From Deefgea rivuli DSM 18356 (GTDB lineage Bacteria > Pseudomonadota > Gammaproteobacteria > Burkholderiales > Chitinibacteraceae), in contig NZ_JHVM01000003.1 in assembly GCF_000620145.1 (NCBI RefSeq), forward strand, positions 186,001-250,000: DNA of 64,000 bases. The letters run 5' to 3'. The position numbers and the translations under genes were made by a program. Under the pieces are notes generated by a model that made no database searches, had not been told where the DNA came from, and worked only from the letters and a program-made list of their open reading frames with translations. How positions within the stretch are numbered: the first letter of the stretch is position 1; the number at the start of each line of letters is the position of its first letter. Of the stretch, positions 1 through 8,790 are shown in pieces.

Positions 1-477
1 AATATCCGCACACGGCGAATATACATCAACATCAATATCTAGATTATCAATATTGTAGCCGGTCAATTCACCCATCTTAAATTGAGAAAATAAAGCAGGT
101 TCAGTAAGCTTAACTTGCACTGCTGCGCCAACGCTGGCAGAAATGTCTACTCGCAAGGTTTCGAGCATACTTTCAAAACTCACCATTTTCGTTTGATTAA
201 AACTATTCAAATACAGCTTAAATGACTTCGATTCAATAATGTTTGGGCTATTTGCAGGAATATGGAAAGTGGCAATCGCAATCTGTGGCTTGCCTTTGGC
301 ATTAAGCCAAGACAATTCATAGCCATTCCAGATATCCACACCAAAAAATGGCAATGCCTCAGTTACGCCGATCTCACTTCGCTTTTGCATTCGTGCAATT
401 GGAAAGAGCAGGGCAGGCGAGTACGTTGTGATGTAATCGCTGGTTTTACCCAAAGGAGAAAGAAGAACATCACTCAT
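1..477 (-). CDS. queF: NADPH-dependent 7-cyano-7-deazaguanine reductase QueF (N-terminal part, cut by window edge)
   Basis: QueF reduces preQ0 to preQ1 in the cytoplasm during queuosine synthesis. Translating the minus strand from an ATG at 475-477 gives 159 open codons to the window edge, beginning MSDVLLSPLGKTSDY. Visible family marks are GYELSWLNAKGKP and the QueF motif ESKSFKLYLNSFNQT around residues 81-95. The N-terminal length fits the long (E. coli type, about 280 aa) form, so roughly 120 residues are missing beyond position 1. An upstream ATG is out of frame and runs straight into TGA, which fixes the start. An AGGA lies 9 bases upstream. The gene follows the LexA-like gene on the same strand. 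Identity is strong by motif; the catalytic Cys could not be checked with certainty. Confidence 0.9.
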   Translation of the reverse strand, partial: MSDVLLSPLGKTSDYITTYSPALLFPIARMQKRSEIGVTEALPFFGVDIWNGYELSWLNAKGKPQIAIATFHIPANSPNIIESKSFKLYLNSFNQTKMVSFESMLETLRVDISASVGAAVQVKLTEPALFSQFKMGELTGYNIDNLDIDVDVYSPCADI

Positions 478-558
478 TGCTGCATTTCCTAATTTATATT
501 TAAAAATCGTACCGTTTATCTTTAGCCGTGAGCCGCCTAGTAATTCATAACAGCAAAC

Positions 559-1146
559 TTAACGATATTTTCGAATCAAGCCAACCATCACGCCAAAAAT
601 CTCCAGACTTGACTCAGGGCGAATAATAGAAAAATCAGCATTATGTGGAATTAAAAAATAACCAGCCTTATCTTTGCCAAGCTCTTTGAGCGTGTATTCA
701 TTATCGACAACGGCAACGACAATGTTTCCGACCAAGGCCGCGTGGCGTTTTTCTACGACTGCGATATCGCCATCAAAAATACCCGCATCCATCATTGAGT
801 CGCCTTTGATTTTCACCAAAACAGATGAAGAGGGGTGTGGCATCAGGAATTCATCGAGTGAAATGGCTTCGCTCATTGCGTCGTTCGCCGCGGCCGGCAA
901 GCCAGCGGGCAGATTAAAATCTGCCAACTCGCGCTCAAAAAAGCGTTTTGTCGGCGCGAGCCGTTTGTCTGGCGTCACCTCAATAAAACCCGCCAATGTT
1001 AAACGCTTCACTAGCGCCGACACGGCCGATTTTGACGCCATACCTAACAGCTCGCCAATGGCAGAGTACGACGGAATATTGCGATAATCGGCGTAATAGT
1101 CTTGCAGCTTGCCAAGGTATTCCGCATCACGATTGGGGTTGGCCAT
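559..1146 (-). CDS. LexA-like transcriptional repressor with S24 self-cleaving domain
   Basis: This 195-aa protein has a winged-helix DNA-binding region (about residues 1-70) followed by an S24/LexA peptidase domain. The catalytic Ser is in GDSMMDAG (near residue 117) and the Lys in YTLKEL (near residue 154). An Ala-Gly pair in the linker (LPAGLP) could be the self-cleavage site, as in LexA. The family represses DNA-damage genes and is inactivated by RecA-stimulated autocleavage. The start ATG has AGAGGT 5 bases upstream. Its own upstream region carries GAAC-N4-GTTC (1184-1195) and TCAAA-N4-TTTGA (1161-1174), either of which could be an autoregulatory operator. It may be the cell's LexA or a second LexA-type repressor; the sequence alone does not decide, so no symbol is given. 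Confidence 0.85.
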   Translation of the reverse strand: MANPNRDAEYLGKLQDYYADYRNIPSYSAIGELLGMASKSAVSALVKRLTLAGFIEVTPDKRLAPTKRFFERELADFNLPAGLPAAANDAMSEAISLDEFLMPHPSSSVLVKIKGDSMMDAGIFDGDIAVVEKRHAALVGNIVVAVVDNEYTLKELGKDKAGYFLIPHNADFSIIRPESSLEIFGVMVGLIRKYR

Positions 1147-1160
1147 TACGCACCTCTAGA

Positions 1161-1195
1161 TCAAAGTATTTTGATAGCGTATTGAACGTTCGTTC
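1161..1195. promoter_or_regulatory. Candidate operator region between the lexA-like gene and dusC
   Basis: Two dyads lie 15-49 bp upstream of the repressor start. TCAAA-GTAT-TTTGA is at 1161-1174 and GAAC-GTTC-GTTC is at 1184-1195. The second matches the GAAC-N4-GTTC form known for LexA of Gram-positive and some other bacteria rather than the E. coli CTG-N10-CAG box. Placement suits autoregulation; binding is inferred. Confidence 0.4.
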
Positions 1196-1279
1196 TGTTG
1201 TCAAGCATGGTATTGTTTCGCCGTAACGCAAGCAGTCGATTACAATTGCGGATTATAAAATAAGATTGCCGAGCGTACT

Positions 1280-2230
1280 GTGCGGATTTTGCTTGCCCCA
1301 ATGGAAGGCTTACTGGATTGCGTCCTGCGCGATGTATTGACGCAAGCTGGAGGAATTGATCTTTGCGTCACTGAATTCGTTCGAGTTAGCGAGAGCCTCC
1401 TCCCTCAACGCACCTTTCAGCGCATCGCACCCGAACTCAATCACAATAGCCAGACCCCAAGCGGAGTTCCTGTTCGTGTGCAGCTACTTGGCTCGGACCC
1501 GATGCGCTTAGCCGAAAATGCGGCTCGACTCGCAGAGCTAAAACCTTACGGCATCGACCTAAATTTTGGTTGCCCAGCAAAAACGGTCAACCGCCATCGT
1601 GGTGGTGCAGTTTTACTCAAAGAACCCGAGACGATTTATCAAATCATCACCGCAGTGCGAAAGGCTGTGCCGGGGTATATTCCTGTAACAGCCAAAATGC
1701 GGCTTGGCTACGAAGATACCTCGCAAGCCATCGAGTGTGCTCAAGCCATTGCCAGTGCAGGTGCAGCCGAAGTGGTCGTGCATGCGCGCACCAAAACCGA
1801 CGGCTATAAACCACCCGCATACTGGGAGTGGATTGCGATCATCAAAGAAAATGTCACCATTCCCGTCGTTGCAAATGGCGAAATTTGGACGCTTGAAGAC
1901 TTTAAGCGCTGCCAGCGCATTTCAAATTGTGATGACATCATGCTCGGGCGGGGAATTGTTGCCAACCCCGGTTTGGCACTAGAAGCAAAACGAGGGCAGG
2001 CACTGAGCTGGGATGAATTACAACCGTTATTTGCCACTTTCTGGCGGCAAGTACTAATTCATTGCTATCCAAAATATCAGGCAGGGCGCATGAAGCAATG
2101 GCTCAACTACCTGCGTAAACACTACCCAGAGGCAGATGTTTTATTTAAAGAAATCCGCACGCTAAATTTGCCGGAACAAATCGAGCAGGCCTGCCCGCAA
2201 CTACTGGGACTAAATCAAAAAACAGATTAA
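1280..2230 (+). CDS. dusC: tRNA-dihydrouridine(16) synthase DusC
   Basis: DusC is an FMN- and NADPH-dependent enzyme that reduces a tRNA uridine (U16 in E. coli) to dihydrouridine in the cytoplasm. The 316-aa product shows the Dus TIM-barrel marks: APMEG at the N-terminus, the FMN-side NFGCPAKTVNRHRGGA with the catalytic Cys near residue 98, KMRLGY, HARTKTDGY and the phosphate-binding VANGEIW and MLGRGI. The Arg-rich recognition and overall length favour DusC over DusA/DusB. The start is GTG. The 3' end overlaps the convergent small gene by 3-4 bases. The gene is divergent from the LexA-like gene. Confidence 0.92.
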   Translation: MRILLAPMEGLLDCVLRDVLTQAGGIDLCVTEFVRVSESLLPQRTFQRIAPELNHNSQTPSGVPVRVQLLGSDPMRLAENAARLAELKPYGIDLNFGCPAKTVNRHRGGAVLLKEPETIYQIITAVRKAVPGYIPVTAKMRLGYEDTSQAIECAQAIASAGAAEVVVHARTKTDGYKPPAYWEWIAIIKENVTIPVVANGEIWTLEDFKRCQRISNCDDIMLGRGIVANPGLALEAKRGQALSWDELQPLFATFWRQVLIHCYPKYQAGRMKQWLNYLRKHYPEADVLFKEIRTLNLPEQIEQACPQLLGLNQKTD

Positions 2231-2517
2231 TCTGGCAAAGTCTGAATTAATTGCTCTAATGCTTCAATTTGCGTTTTGCCATTTGCTTCACAATAGCGCT
2301 TCAGTTTTTGATGCAGGCTCGCATCAATTTCAACCGATAAAGCTTTAGGTAAACGCTGCCGATGATCACGAGTGGCGCGGCCAACCTGTAATGAGCGCGA
2401 ACGGCGTTTGCGCTCGGCTGCGCTCATTGCTTTGCCATTAATTGCCGGTCTTCCGCGCTTTTTAAGCATCGGCATTTCAGGCAATTCCAGTGTGTGCTGA
2501 TCACAGGGGTGCTTCAT
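2227..2517 (-). CDS. Small basic protein of unknown function, possible DNA-binding
   Basis: I do not recognise this 96-aa protein. It has an AT-hook-like core (KKRGRPAI, about residues 19-26), a very basic segment (AAERKRRSRS) and a C-terminal helix-rich part (VEIDASLHQKLKRYCEANGKTQIEALEQLI) that looks like a ribbon-helix-helix or other short helical module. The pattern suits a small nucleic-acid-binding protein, but that is inference. Its stop overlaps the end of dusC. No clear ribosome-binding site precedes the first ATG, and internal Met codons at residues 15 and 17 are possible starts. Confidence 0.6.
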   Translation of the reverse strand: MKHPCDQHTLELPEMPMLKKRGRPAINGKAMSAAERKRRSRSLQVGRATRDHRQRLPKALSVEIDASLHQKLKRYCEANGKTQIEALEQLIQTLPD

Positions 2518-2629
2518 AACGTGACAAGTCGCAAATTATTGGCGTTTTATTATCTAGTAAGCAAGGCGTTTCGACAAGCTCAATATCAGTCGCCAGACCA
2601 GCAGGCGCGATCCAAAAACACAAGAATTC

Positions 2630-3694
2630 TTACAACATTGCTTTAATAATGATGAATTTAGCGTTCTGTGCCGCAATATCAACCCTGCGAAACCAACGCT
2701 TCAAATCGGACCGATAATTTAAATGCCGATTTGCAATCACCCATAATTCACTCGCACTACCCATACAGTTTTTCGCCTGAGCAAATAGGCTCAATGCAAC
2801 ATCAGTGGTGACCGTATTTTGTTGATGGAAGGGCGGGTTAATCAAAATCAAATCAAACACTTGCGAAACACCCTCAAGTCCGTCGCCATGCAAAATTTCG
2901 GGATTCGATGCCGGAAAATTAAACGCAAAACTTAAGCGAGCAGACTCGACCGCTGCCGCAGATTCATCCACCAAAAATAACTTCGCCTCAGGGTTCTGCT
3001 GATGATAAGCCAGCGACAACAATCCGTTTCCACACCCCACATCGGCAACATTAGCAACACTGGGGAGTAACTTGAAATTTTCAATAAAAAATCGCGAACC
3101 CACATCAAATTTCTGCTCAGCAAAAACACCTGCCACATTTTGCAAAGTCAACTGCAGCTCCGGCATCGGCAACGAATGCACCTCATTGCCAGCCGAGCGA
3201 GGCAGCAGCAACGCTTTGTACATGCGCGCCTTACGCTGCGTCGGCAGATATTCCACCTCAGCACAACAAGATTTAATCAGGTCCAGATGGCCACTACTTA
3301 CGTGTTTTTGCATACCAGAAAAATAAATCATCACCGGATACACAAGTTGATTGGCAATTTGCAGCAATTGAGCACTCAGCAAGGATAACGACTTGGGTAA
3401 TTTCACTAAAACGACATCAATCGACTGCCCAGCATACAACACGGGCTGCACGCGTGAATTGAGTTCAACAGCCCTGAGCGAGCACCACGAGTCATTGATA
3501 TGAAACGCCACCGAATCGCAAGCCAGACTTGCACACGCCAAGGCACCAAACGCATCATTTACCAGCAGGGCATTGCTTGCTGGTTGAATGAACTCAGTCA
3601 AATACTCGTCCGCAGCATCCCAAGCCTGCAAATCTTTGGCATGCTTCATCGGATAGCGTTGCAAATTGCACGAAGAAAAATCGATTGTTGTCAT
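2630..3694 (-). CDS. rlmG: 23S rRNA (guanine1835-N2)-methyltransferase RlmG
   Basis: RlmG uses S-adenosylmethionine to methylate G1835 of 23S rRNA. The N-terminus (LQRYP, LQAWDAADEYL, NDAFGALA) matches the degenerate N-terminal methyltransferase-like domain of E. coli RlmG. The C-terminal catalytic half has the SAM-binding DVGCGNGLLSL, the acidic VDESAAAV and the N2-guanine motif NPPFHQQ, then IANRHLNY. The frame stays open to a TTG at 3775, but homology begins at the ATG at 3692-3694, giving 354 aa. That start is chosen although no strong Shine-Dalgarno is visible. The gene is divergent from adhE and shares its promoter region. Confidence 0.92.
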   Translation of the reverse strand: MTTIDFSSCNLQRYPMKHAKDLQAWDAADEYLTEFIQPASNALLVNDAFGALACASLACDSVAFHINDSWCSLRAVELNSRVQPVLYAGQSIDVVLVKLPKSLSLLSAQLLQIANQLVYPVMIYFSGMQKHVSSGHLDLIKSCCAEVEYLPTQRKARMYKALLLPRSAGNEVHSLPMPELQLTLQNVAGVFAEQKFDVGSRFFIENFKLLPSVANVADVGCGNGLLSLAYHQQNPEAKLFLVDESAAAVESARLSFAFNFPASNPEILHGDGLEGVSQVFDLILINPPFHQQNTVTTDVALSLFAQAKNCMGSASELWVIANRHLNYRSDLKRWFRRVDIAAQNAKFIIIKAML

Positions 3695-3791
3695 GAGGCA
3701 CTTTAAACGAACTAATGATCGACGCAGTCGAAAGAGGGCGATTCTACCAGCGTTTCTGTTATCCCCAACAAACAACCCGCACTTAACTTTA

Positions 3792-3807
3792 CATAATGTA
3801 CATTATG
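3792..3807. promoter_or_regulatory. Perfect 16-bp palindrome in the rlmG-adhE intergenic region
   Basis: CATAATGTACATTATG is its own reverse complement. It lies about 100 bp upstream of rlmG and 240 bp upstream of adhE in an otherwise noncoding spacer. A dimeric regulator site is likely. The sequence does not match the Rex box usually linked to adhE, and I cannot name the binding protein. Confidence 0.5.
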
Positions 3808-4047
3808 CGATCATTAATGACGGACAATCCAAAAACATGACAAAGATCAAACTATCGCCACCACCCAAGCCTTAAGCTGACGCAATAGAAATAAAGAGAC
3901 AATTGCACGGCAAAGTGACTTGCATTTGTCTTTAATGAATTGCTCAATAATTTCTTCGTGCTGATGTTAATACTGTACAGATCAGCAACAATTCTAATGG
4001 CATAATCAACACAATACTAACAACTGGTGAAATCTCAGGAGATTGCA

Positions 4048-6681
4048 ATGACTGTAACTAACGTACAAGAACTTGACGCACTCGTCGCTCGTGTCAAAAA
4101 GGCGCAGCAACTTTTTGCCAGTTACTCGCAAGAACAAGTGGATGAGATTTTCCGTGTTGCTGCACTGGCTGCAGCCGACGCACGATTACCACTTTCTAAA
4201 ATGGCCGTCGCTGAAACGGGCATGGGGATTGTTGAAGACAAGGTTATCAAAAATCACTTTGCCTCTGAATATATCTACAACGCCTACAAAGACGAAAAAA
4301 CCTGCGGCATTTTGTCGACTGATGATGCGTTTGGCACCATGATTATTGCCGAGCCGATCGGGATTATTTGCGGCATTGTGCCAACGACCAATCCGACATC
4401 AACTGCAATTTTTAAAGCATTGATTTCGCTTAAAACCCGCAACGGCATTATCTTTAGCCCACATCCTCGCGCCAAAAACTCAACCTGCGCCGCAGCGCGC
4501 TTAGTGCTTGAAGCTGCCGTTGCCGCTGGTGCGCCGCGCGATATCATCGGCTGGATTGATGAACCAACGGTTGAACTATCGAACCACCTAATGAAACATC
4601 CAGACCTTAATTTGATTTTGGCGACGGGTGGTCCAGGCATGGTTAAGGCGGCGTATAGCTCTGGCAAGCCTGCCATTGGCGTTGGTGCAGGCAATACCCC
4701 GGTTGTCATTGATGAAACAGCGGACATTAAACGTGCCGTGGCTTCTATTTTGATGTCAAAAACGTTTGATAACGGCGTGGTCTGTGCATCTGAACAATCC
4801 GTTATTGTGGTCGACAGCATTTATGAGCAAGTCAAAGAGCGCTTTAACGCCAACGGCGGCTACATCCTCAATAAAAAAGAAACCGAAGCCGTACGTAAAG
4901 TAATTTTGGTGAACGGCGGCTTGAACGCAGCCATTGTCGGTCAATCAGCACTCAAAATCGCCGATATGGCAGGCATTAAAGTACCTATCTACACCAAGGT
5001 ATTGATCGGCGAAGTGACTTCAGTGGGTGAAGAAGAGGAATTTGCCCACGAGAAGCTCTCCCCTACTCTAGCCATGTATCGCGCTAAAGACTTCTTTGAT
5101 GCGGTAACTAAGGCTGAGGCTTTAGTTGCTCTTGGCGGGATTGGTCACACTTCAGGACTGTATACCGACCAAGATTTACAAGGCGAGCGCATTGCTTACT
5201 TCGGCGACAAAATGAAAACAGCGCGTATTCTGATCAACACGCCTGCGTCGCAAGGTGGGATTGGTGACCTATACAACTTCAAACTCGCCCCGTCGCTCAC
5301 ATTAGGTTGCGGCTCTTGGGGTGGTAATTCGATTTCGGAAAACGTGGGCCCGAAACATTTACTCAACAAAAAAACCGTTGCGAAGCGAGCTGAAAATATG
5401 TTGTGGCATAAACTCCCCAAAAGCATTTACTTCCGGCGCGGCAGCTTGTCGATTGCACTTAAAGAAATGGCCGGCAAAAAACGCGCCGCGATTGTGACTG
5501 ACCGTTTCTTGTTTAATAACGGTATGTGCGATGAAACAATTCGTGTTTTGAAGCAACAAGGTTTAGAGGTCGAAGTTTTCCACGAAGTAGAAGCTGATCC
5601 GACTTTGGCAGTGGTGCGCAAAGGCGTGGCAATGCTCAATAGTTTCAAACCGGATGTGATTATTGCGCTCGGTGGCGGCTCGCCAATGGACGCAGCAAAA
5701 ATCATGTGGGTCATGTACGAACATCCTGAAGTGCACTTTGAAGATTTGGCGCTGCGCTTTATGGATATCCGTAAACGTATTTATACCTTCCCGAAAATGG
5801 GCATTAAAGCGGAACTGATTGCCATTCCAACGACATCAGGCACTGGCTCAGAAGTAACGCCATTTGCCGTGGTGACCGATGAAGTGACTGGCATGAAATA
5901 CCCAATCGCCGATTATGAACTCACGCCGAATATGGCGATTATTGATTCGAATTTGGTAATGAATATGCCAAAAACGCTAACGGCTTTCGGCGGTATCGAT
6001 GCGGTAACCCACGCACTCGAAGCCTACGTTTCTGTCTTGGCGAATGAGTTCTCTGATCCGCATGCTTTGCAAGCGCTTAAATTACTCAAGCAATATCTGC
6101 CATCGTCTTACACCAACGGTGCAAACGATCCAAAAGCACGCGAACAAGTTCACAATGCAGCAACGATTGCCGGCATGTCGTTTGCCAATGCTTTCTTGGG
6201 CGTTTGTCACTCGATGGCGCATAAAATTGGTGCCGAATTCCACTTGGCACATGGCTTAGCCAATGCCTTGTTGATTAGCAACGTGATTCGCTATAACGCG
6301 GTGGACATTCCAACCAAACAAACTGCATTTAGCCAATACGACCGTCCGCAAGCAAAATGCCGTTATGCTGACATTGCCGAACATTTGGGCCTAGCAGGTA
6401 AAAACGACGATCAGAAAGTGGAAAGCTTGATTGCTTGGGTGGATGAACTCAAACAAGTACTCAATATTCCAATGTCGATTAAAGACGCGGGCGTAAATGA
6501 AGCTGACTTCTTGGCGAAATTGGATCGTGTTGCCGAAGAAGCGTTTGACGACCAATGCACGGGTGCAAATCCACGCTTCCCGCTCATTAGCGAATTGAAA
6601 CAAGTCTTGCTCGATAGCTACTATGGCCGCCCTTACCATGAAACTTATGGTGTGATAGCTGAAGCGAAACCAGCAAAATAA
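4048..6681 (+). CDS. adhE: Bifunctional acetaldehyde-CoA/alcohol dehydrogenase AdhE
   Basis: AdhE converts acetyl-CoA to ethanol in two NADH-dependent steps, regenerating NAD+ under fermentative conditions, and forms long cytoplasmic spirosome filaments. The 877-aa protein has an N-terminal aldehyde dehydrogenase half with the catalytic Cys at residue 246 (VVCASEQS, the E. coli position). Its C-terminal iron-dependent alcohol dehydrogenase half has GGGSPMDAAK, TTSGTGSE and the metal-binding DAVTHALE and HSMAHKIGAEFHLAHG. Length matches the family (about 890). The frame is open from a GTG at 4027, but AGGAG at 4037-4041 sits 6 bases before the ATG at 4048, so that start is used. The gene stands alone, with a hairpin repeat and a terminator after it. 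Confidence 0.97.
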   Translation: MTVTNVQELDALVARVKKAQQLFASYSQEQVDEIFRVAALAAADARLPLSKMAVAETGMGIVEDKVIKNHFASEYIYNAYKDEKTCGILSTDDAFGTMIIAEPIGIICGIVPTTNPTSTAIFKALISLKTRNGIIFSPHPRAKNSTCAAARLVLEAAVAAGAPRDIIGWIDEPTVELSNHLMKHPDLNLILATGGPGMVKAAYSSGKPAIGVGAGNTPVVIDETADIKRAVASILMSKTFDNGVVCASEQSVIVVDSIYEQVKERFNANGGYILNKKETEAVRKVILVNGGLNAAIVGQSALKIADMAGIKVPIYTKVLIGEVTSVGEEEEFAHEKLSPTLAMYRAKDFFDAVTKAEALVALGGIGHTSGLYTDQDLQGERIAYFGDKMKTARILINTPASQGGIGDLYNFKLAPSLTLGCGSWGGNSISENVGPKHLLNKKTVAKRAENMLWHKLPKSIYFRRGSLSIALKEMAGKKRAAIVTDRFLFNNGMCDETIRVLKQQGLEVEVFHEVEADPTLAVVRKGVAMLNSFKPDVIIALGGGSPMDAAKIMWVMYEHPEVHFEDLALRFMDIRKRIYTFPKMGIKAELIAIPTTSGTGSEVTPFAVVTDEVTGMKYPIADYELTPNMAIIDSNLVMNMPKTLTAFGGIDAVTHALEAYVSVLANEFSDPHALQALKLLKQYLPSSYTNGANDPKAREQVHNAATIAGMSFANAFLGVCHSMAHKIGAEFHLAHGLANALLISNVIRYNAVDIPTKQTAFSQYDRPQAKCRYADIAEHLGLAGKNDDQKVESLIAWVDELKQVLNIPMSIKDAGVNEADFLAKLDRVAEEAFDDQCTGANPRFPLISELKQVLLDSYYGRPYHETYGVIAEAKPAK

Positions 6682-6690
6682 GGGGTAGTC

Positions 6691-6737
6691 AGCAAAAGCT
6701 TTCTTGCATCCTTGTCGCACCATAAAGTTTTTTAGCT
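6691..6737. repeat. AAAAGYTTT-type intergenic hairpin, copy C1
   Basis: AGCAAAAGCTTT (6691-6702) faces AAAGTTTTTTAGCT (6724-6737) directly after adhE. Arms and the inner TTGC...TTGT.TCGC...CCATAAA resemble copies at 34707-34802 and 55703-55750. Confidence 0.5.
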
Positions 6738-6750
6738 AGCACTTAAATCC

Positions 6751-6776
6751 AAAAAGCCCGCAATAGCGGGCTTTTT
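6751..6776 (+). terminator. Rho-independent terminator after adhE
   Basis: An 11-bp stem AAAAAGCCCGC / GCGGGCTTTTT with an AATA loop and a T run follows adhE by 70 bp. It is symmetrical enough to work in both directions. Confidence 0.9.
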
Positions 6777-6841
6777 GACGTCGGATGATACGCGTCTGCC
6801 GTGGTAAACTTCAGCCCCATACAAATCAGAGTGGATTTTGC

Positions 6842-8077
6842 ATGTATGAATTATTAATCGGCCTTCGCTACACTCGCGCCAAGCGCCGCAATGGCTTCAT
6901 TTCTTTTATTTCGCTGGTGTCAATTTTAGGCATCGCGCTGGGCGTTGCCGCATTGATTATTGTGCTATCCGTCATGAATGGCTTTCAAGAGGAAGTGCGC
7001 AATCGCATTTTAGGGATGGCTTCGCACATTACTGTAACCAGCCCTGATAACACATTAGTTAACTGGACTTCGGCAGCGCAAACCAGCGCGGCAAATCCGC
7101 ACGTACGCGGCGCAGCGCCGTATGTACTGGGGCAAGGCTTATTTACTAACGGCAGCCAAGTCAAAGGCGTAATGGTGCGCGGCATTGATCCGGCGCTAGA
7201 ACCTAAAGTCAGCGAATTAGCCGATAAAATAGTCGCCGGTCAACTCGATGCTTTACGCAGTGGTGAGTTTTCGGTGGTATTGGGCTGGGCTTTAGCGCAA
7301 GAGTTGGGCGTCACCTTGGGCGATAAAGTCACGCTGATTACGCCACAAGGTCAAGTGACACCAGCAGGGCTAATCCCACGGCTGCGGCAATTTACCGTTG
7401 GCGGCATTTTTAAGGCCGATTACTACCCTTACGACGCCAATTTGGCACTCATCAATCTGACTGACGCACAAAAACTATTTCGTACTGGCGATGCAGTGAC
7501 TGGCGTGCGGCTTAAAATCGACAATTTATTTAAAGCGCGCGAAGTGGCGCGAGAAATTAACCGCACTTTGCCAGATTTGATTGTTGCCGACTGGAGCCAA
7601 GAAAATCCAACGTATTTCCGTGCCGTTGAAATCGAAAAACGCATGATGTTTATTATTTTGACGCTGATTGTCGCTGTGGCGGCTTTTAATCTGGTTTCGA
7701 CTTTGGTAATGCTTGTGACCGACAAGCAAGCCGATATCGCCATTTTGCGCACCTTAGGTGCGTCGCCCCGTTCGATTATGAAGATTTTCCTCGTTAACGG
7801 TGCGATTTCCGGCTTTATCGGCACCGCAGCCGGTGTCATTGGCGGCGTGTTGGTCGCGGCGAATATTGGTACGATTGTGCCCTTTATTGAGCGTGTGATC
7901 GGCGCACAAATTTTATCAGCGGACGTCTACTTGATTACTGAATTACCATCAAAAATCATCCCGAATGATGTCATCAGCATCGGCGTGATTTCTTTATTAC
8001 TCGCGCTACTGGCCACACTTTATCCAAGCTGGCGCGCCTCGAAGGTCAATCCTGCGGAGGCTTTGCGCTATGAGTAA
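6842..8077 (+). CDS. lolC: Lipoprotein-releasing ABC transporter permease LolC/LolE type
   Basis: This inner-membrane permease works with LolD to pull mature lipoproteins out of the inner membrane and hand them to LolA. The 411-aa product has an N-terminal membrane segment after [25 protein letters not shown], a large periplasmic domain (about residues 50-260) and three C-terminal helices typical of the FtsX/MacB family, ending PAEALRYE. The frame is open from 6785, but the conserved N-terminus [14 protein letters not shown] begins at the ATG at 6842. It overlaps lolD by 8 bases, showing translational coupling. Only one permease gene is present here, so it may act as a LolF-like homodimer if no lolE exists elsewhere. 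Confidence 0.93.
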   Translation: MYELLIGLRYTRAKRRNGFISFISLVSILGIALGVAALIIVLSVMNGFQEEVRNRILGMASHITVTSPDNTLVNWTSAAQTSAANPHVRGAAPYVLGQGLFTNGSQVKGVMVRGIDPALEPKVSELADKIVAGQLDALRSGEFSVVLGWALAQELGVTLGDKVTLITPQGQVTPAGLIPRLRQFTVGGIFKADYYPYDANLALINLTDAQKLFRTGDAVTGVRLKIDNLFKAREVAREINRTLPDLIVADWSQENPTYFRAVEIEKRMMFIILTLIVAVAAFNLVSTLVMLVTDKQADIAILRTLGASPRSIMKIFLVNGAISGFIGTAAGVIGGVLVAANIGTIVPFIERVIGAQILSADVYLITELPSKIIPNDVISIGVISLLLALLATLYPSWRASKVNPAEALRYE

Positions 8078-8744
8078 AGTGATAATATCTGCTCAGCAAG
8101 TGGGTAAAACGTATATTTCGGGCAAGCTCTCTACCCCTGTGCTGACTGGGGTGGATTTTGAACTCAAAGCGGGCGAAATCGTCGCGATTGTCGGTGCATC
8201 GGGTTCGGGTAAGTCCACCCTACTCCACTGCCTTGGCGCACTGGATACGCCGAGTTCTGGTACGGTCAATTTGCTGGGCAAAAATCCGTTTGATTTAAAC
8301 GAGCAAGCGCGCGGTGAATTGCGTAATCAGCACTTAGGTTTTGTGTATCAGTTTCACCATTTGCTACCCGAATTTACCGCGGCAGAAAATGTCGCGATGC
8401 CGCTGTTGATTCGGCGCATGAAAAAGGCCGATGCCTTGGCGCAAGCGGAAGCAATGCTAGCCAAAGTCGGCCTCGCGTCGCGCAGCCATCACAAGCCCGG
8501 TGAATTGTCCGGCGGCGAGCGCCAACGCGCTGCGATTGCACGCGCCTTGGTGACCAGCCCAGCTTGCGTTTTGGCCGATGAGCCAACGGGCAATTTGGAT
8601 CGCACAAATGCGGCGGTGGTGTTTGATTTGATGCTGGAATTAGCAAGGGGTAGCGGTACTGGTTTTGTCATCGTCACCCACGACACCGACCTCGCCGCCC
8701 GTTGTGATCGAGCGCTACGATTGGATCTAGGAGTATTGAGCTAG
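8070..8744 (+). CDS. lolD: Lipoprotein-releasing system ATP-binding protein LolD
   Basis: LolD is the cytoplasmic ATPase of the Lol lipoprotein-release complex. The 224-aa protein has a Walker A (GASGSGKST, near residue 42), a Q-loop ([12 protein letters not shown]), the ABC signature [10 protein letters not shown], a Walker B with D-loop ([11 protein letters not shown]) and an H-loop His (VTHD). The phrase [15 protein letters not shown] is characteristic of LolD within the MacB-type ATPases. It overlaps lolC and has the usual family length. The last codons run into an imperfect hairpin repeat (8728-8780), so the extreme C-terminus may be altered by that element. Confidence 0.95.
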   Translation: MSKVIISAQQVGKTYISGKLSTPVLTGVDFELKAGEIVAIVGASGSGKSTLLHCLGALDTPSSGTVNLLGKNPFDLNEQARGELRNQHLGFVYQFHHLLPEFTAAENVAMPLLIRRMKKADALAQAEAMLAKVGLASRSHHKPGELSGGERQRAAIARALVTSPACVLADEPTGNLDRTNAAVVFDLMLELARGSGTGFVIVTHDTDLAARCDRALRLDLGVLS

Positions 8745-8780
8745 ACGTCATTACTAATAATGACTACAAGCCAATACCTA
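8728..8780. repeat. GGTATTG-type hairpin repeat, degenerate copy (B family)
   Basis: TAGGAGTATTGAGCTAG (8728-8744) covers the end of lolD and faces CTACAAGCCAATACCTA (8764-8780) imperfectly. The arms resemble the clearer copies at 10221, 15512 and 35305. Confidence 0.4.
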
Positions 8781-8790
8781 AAAATAATTG

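Noticed and set aside
262-492. Plus-strand 76-aa open frame at the window start
   Set aside because: It is the shadow of queF, which reads convincingly on the minus strand.
3837-3850. FNR-like site ATGAC-AAAG-ATCAA upstream of adhE
   Set aside because: Only the right half matches TTGAT-N4-ATCAA; the left half has 3 of 5 bases, too weak to list.
4284-4820. 178-aa minus-strand open frame
   Set aside because: Lies wholly inside adhE, has no family-like motifs and no ribosome site.
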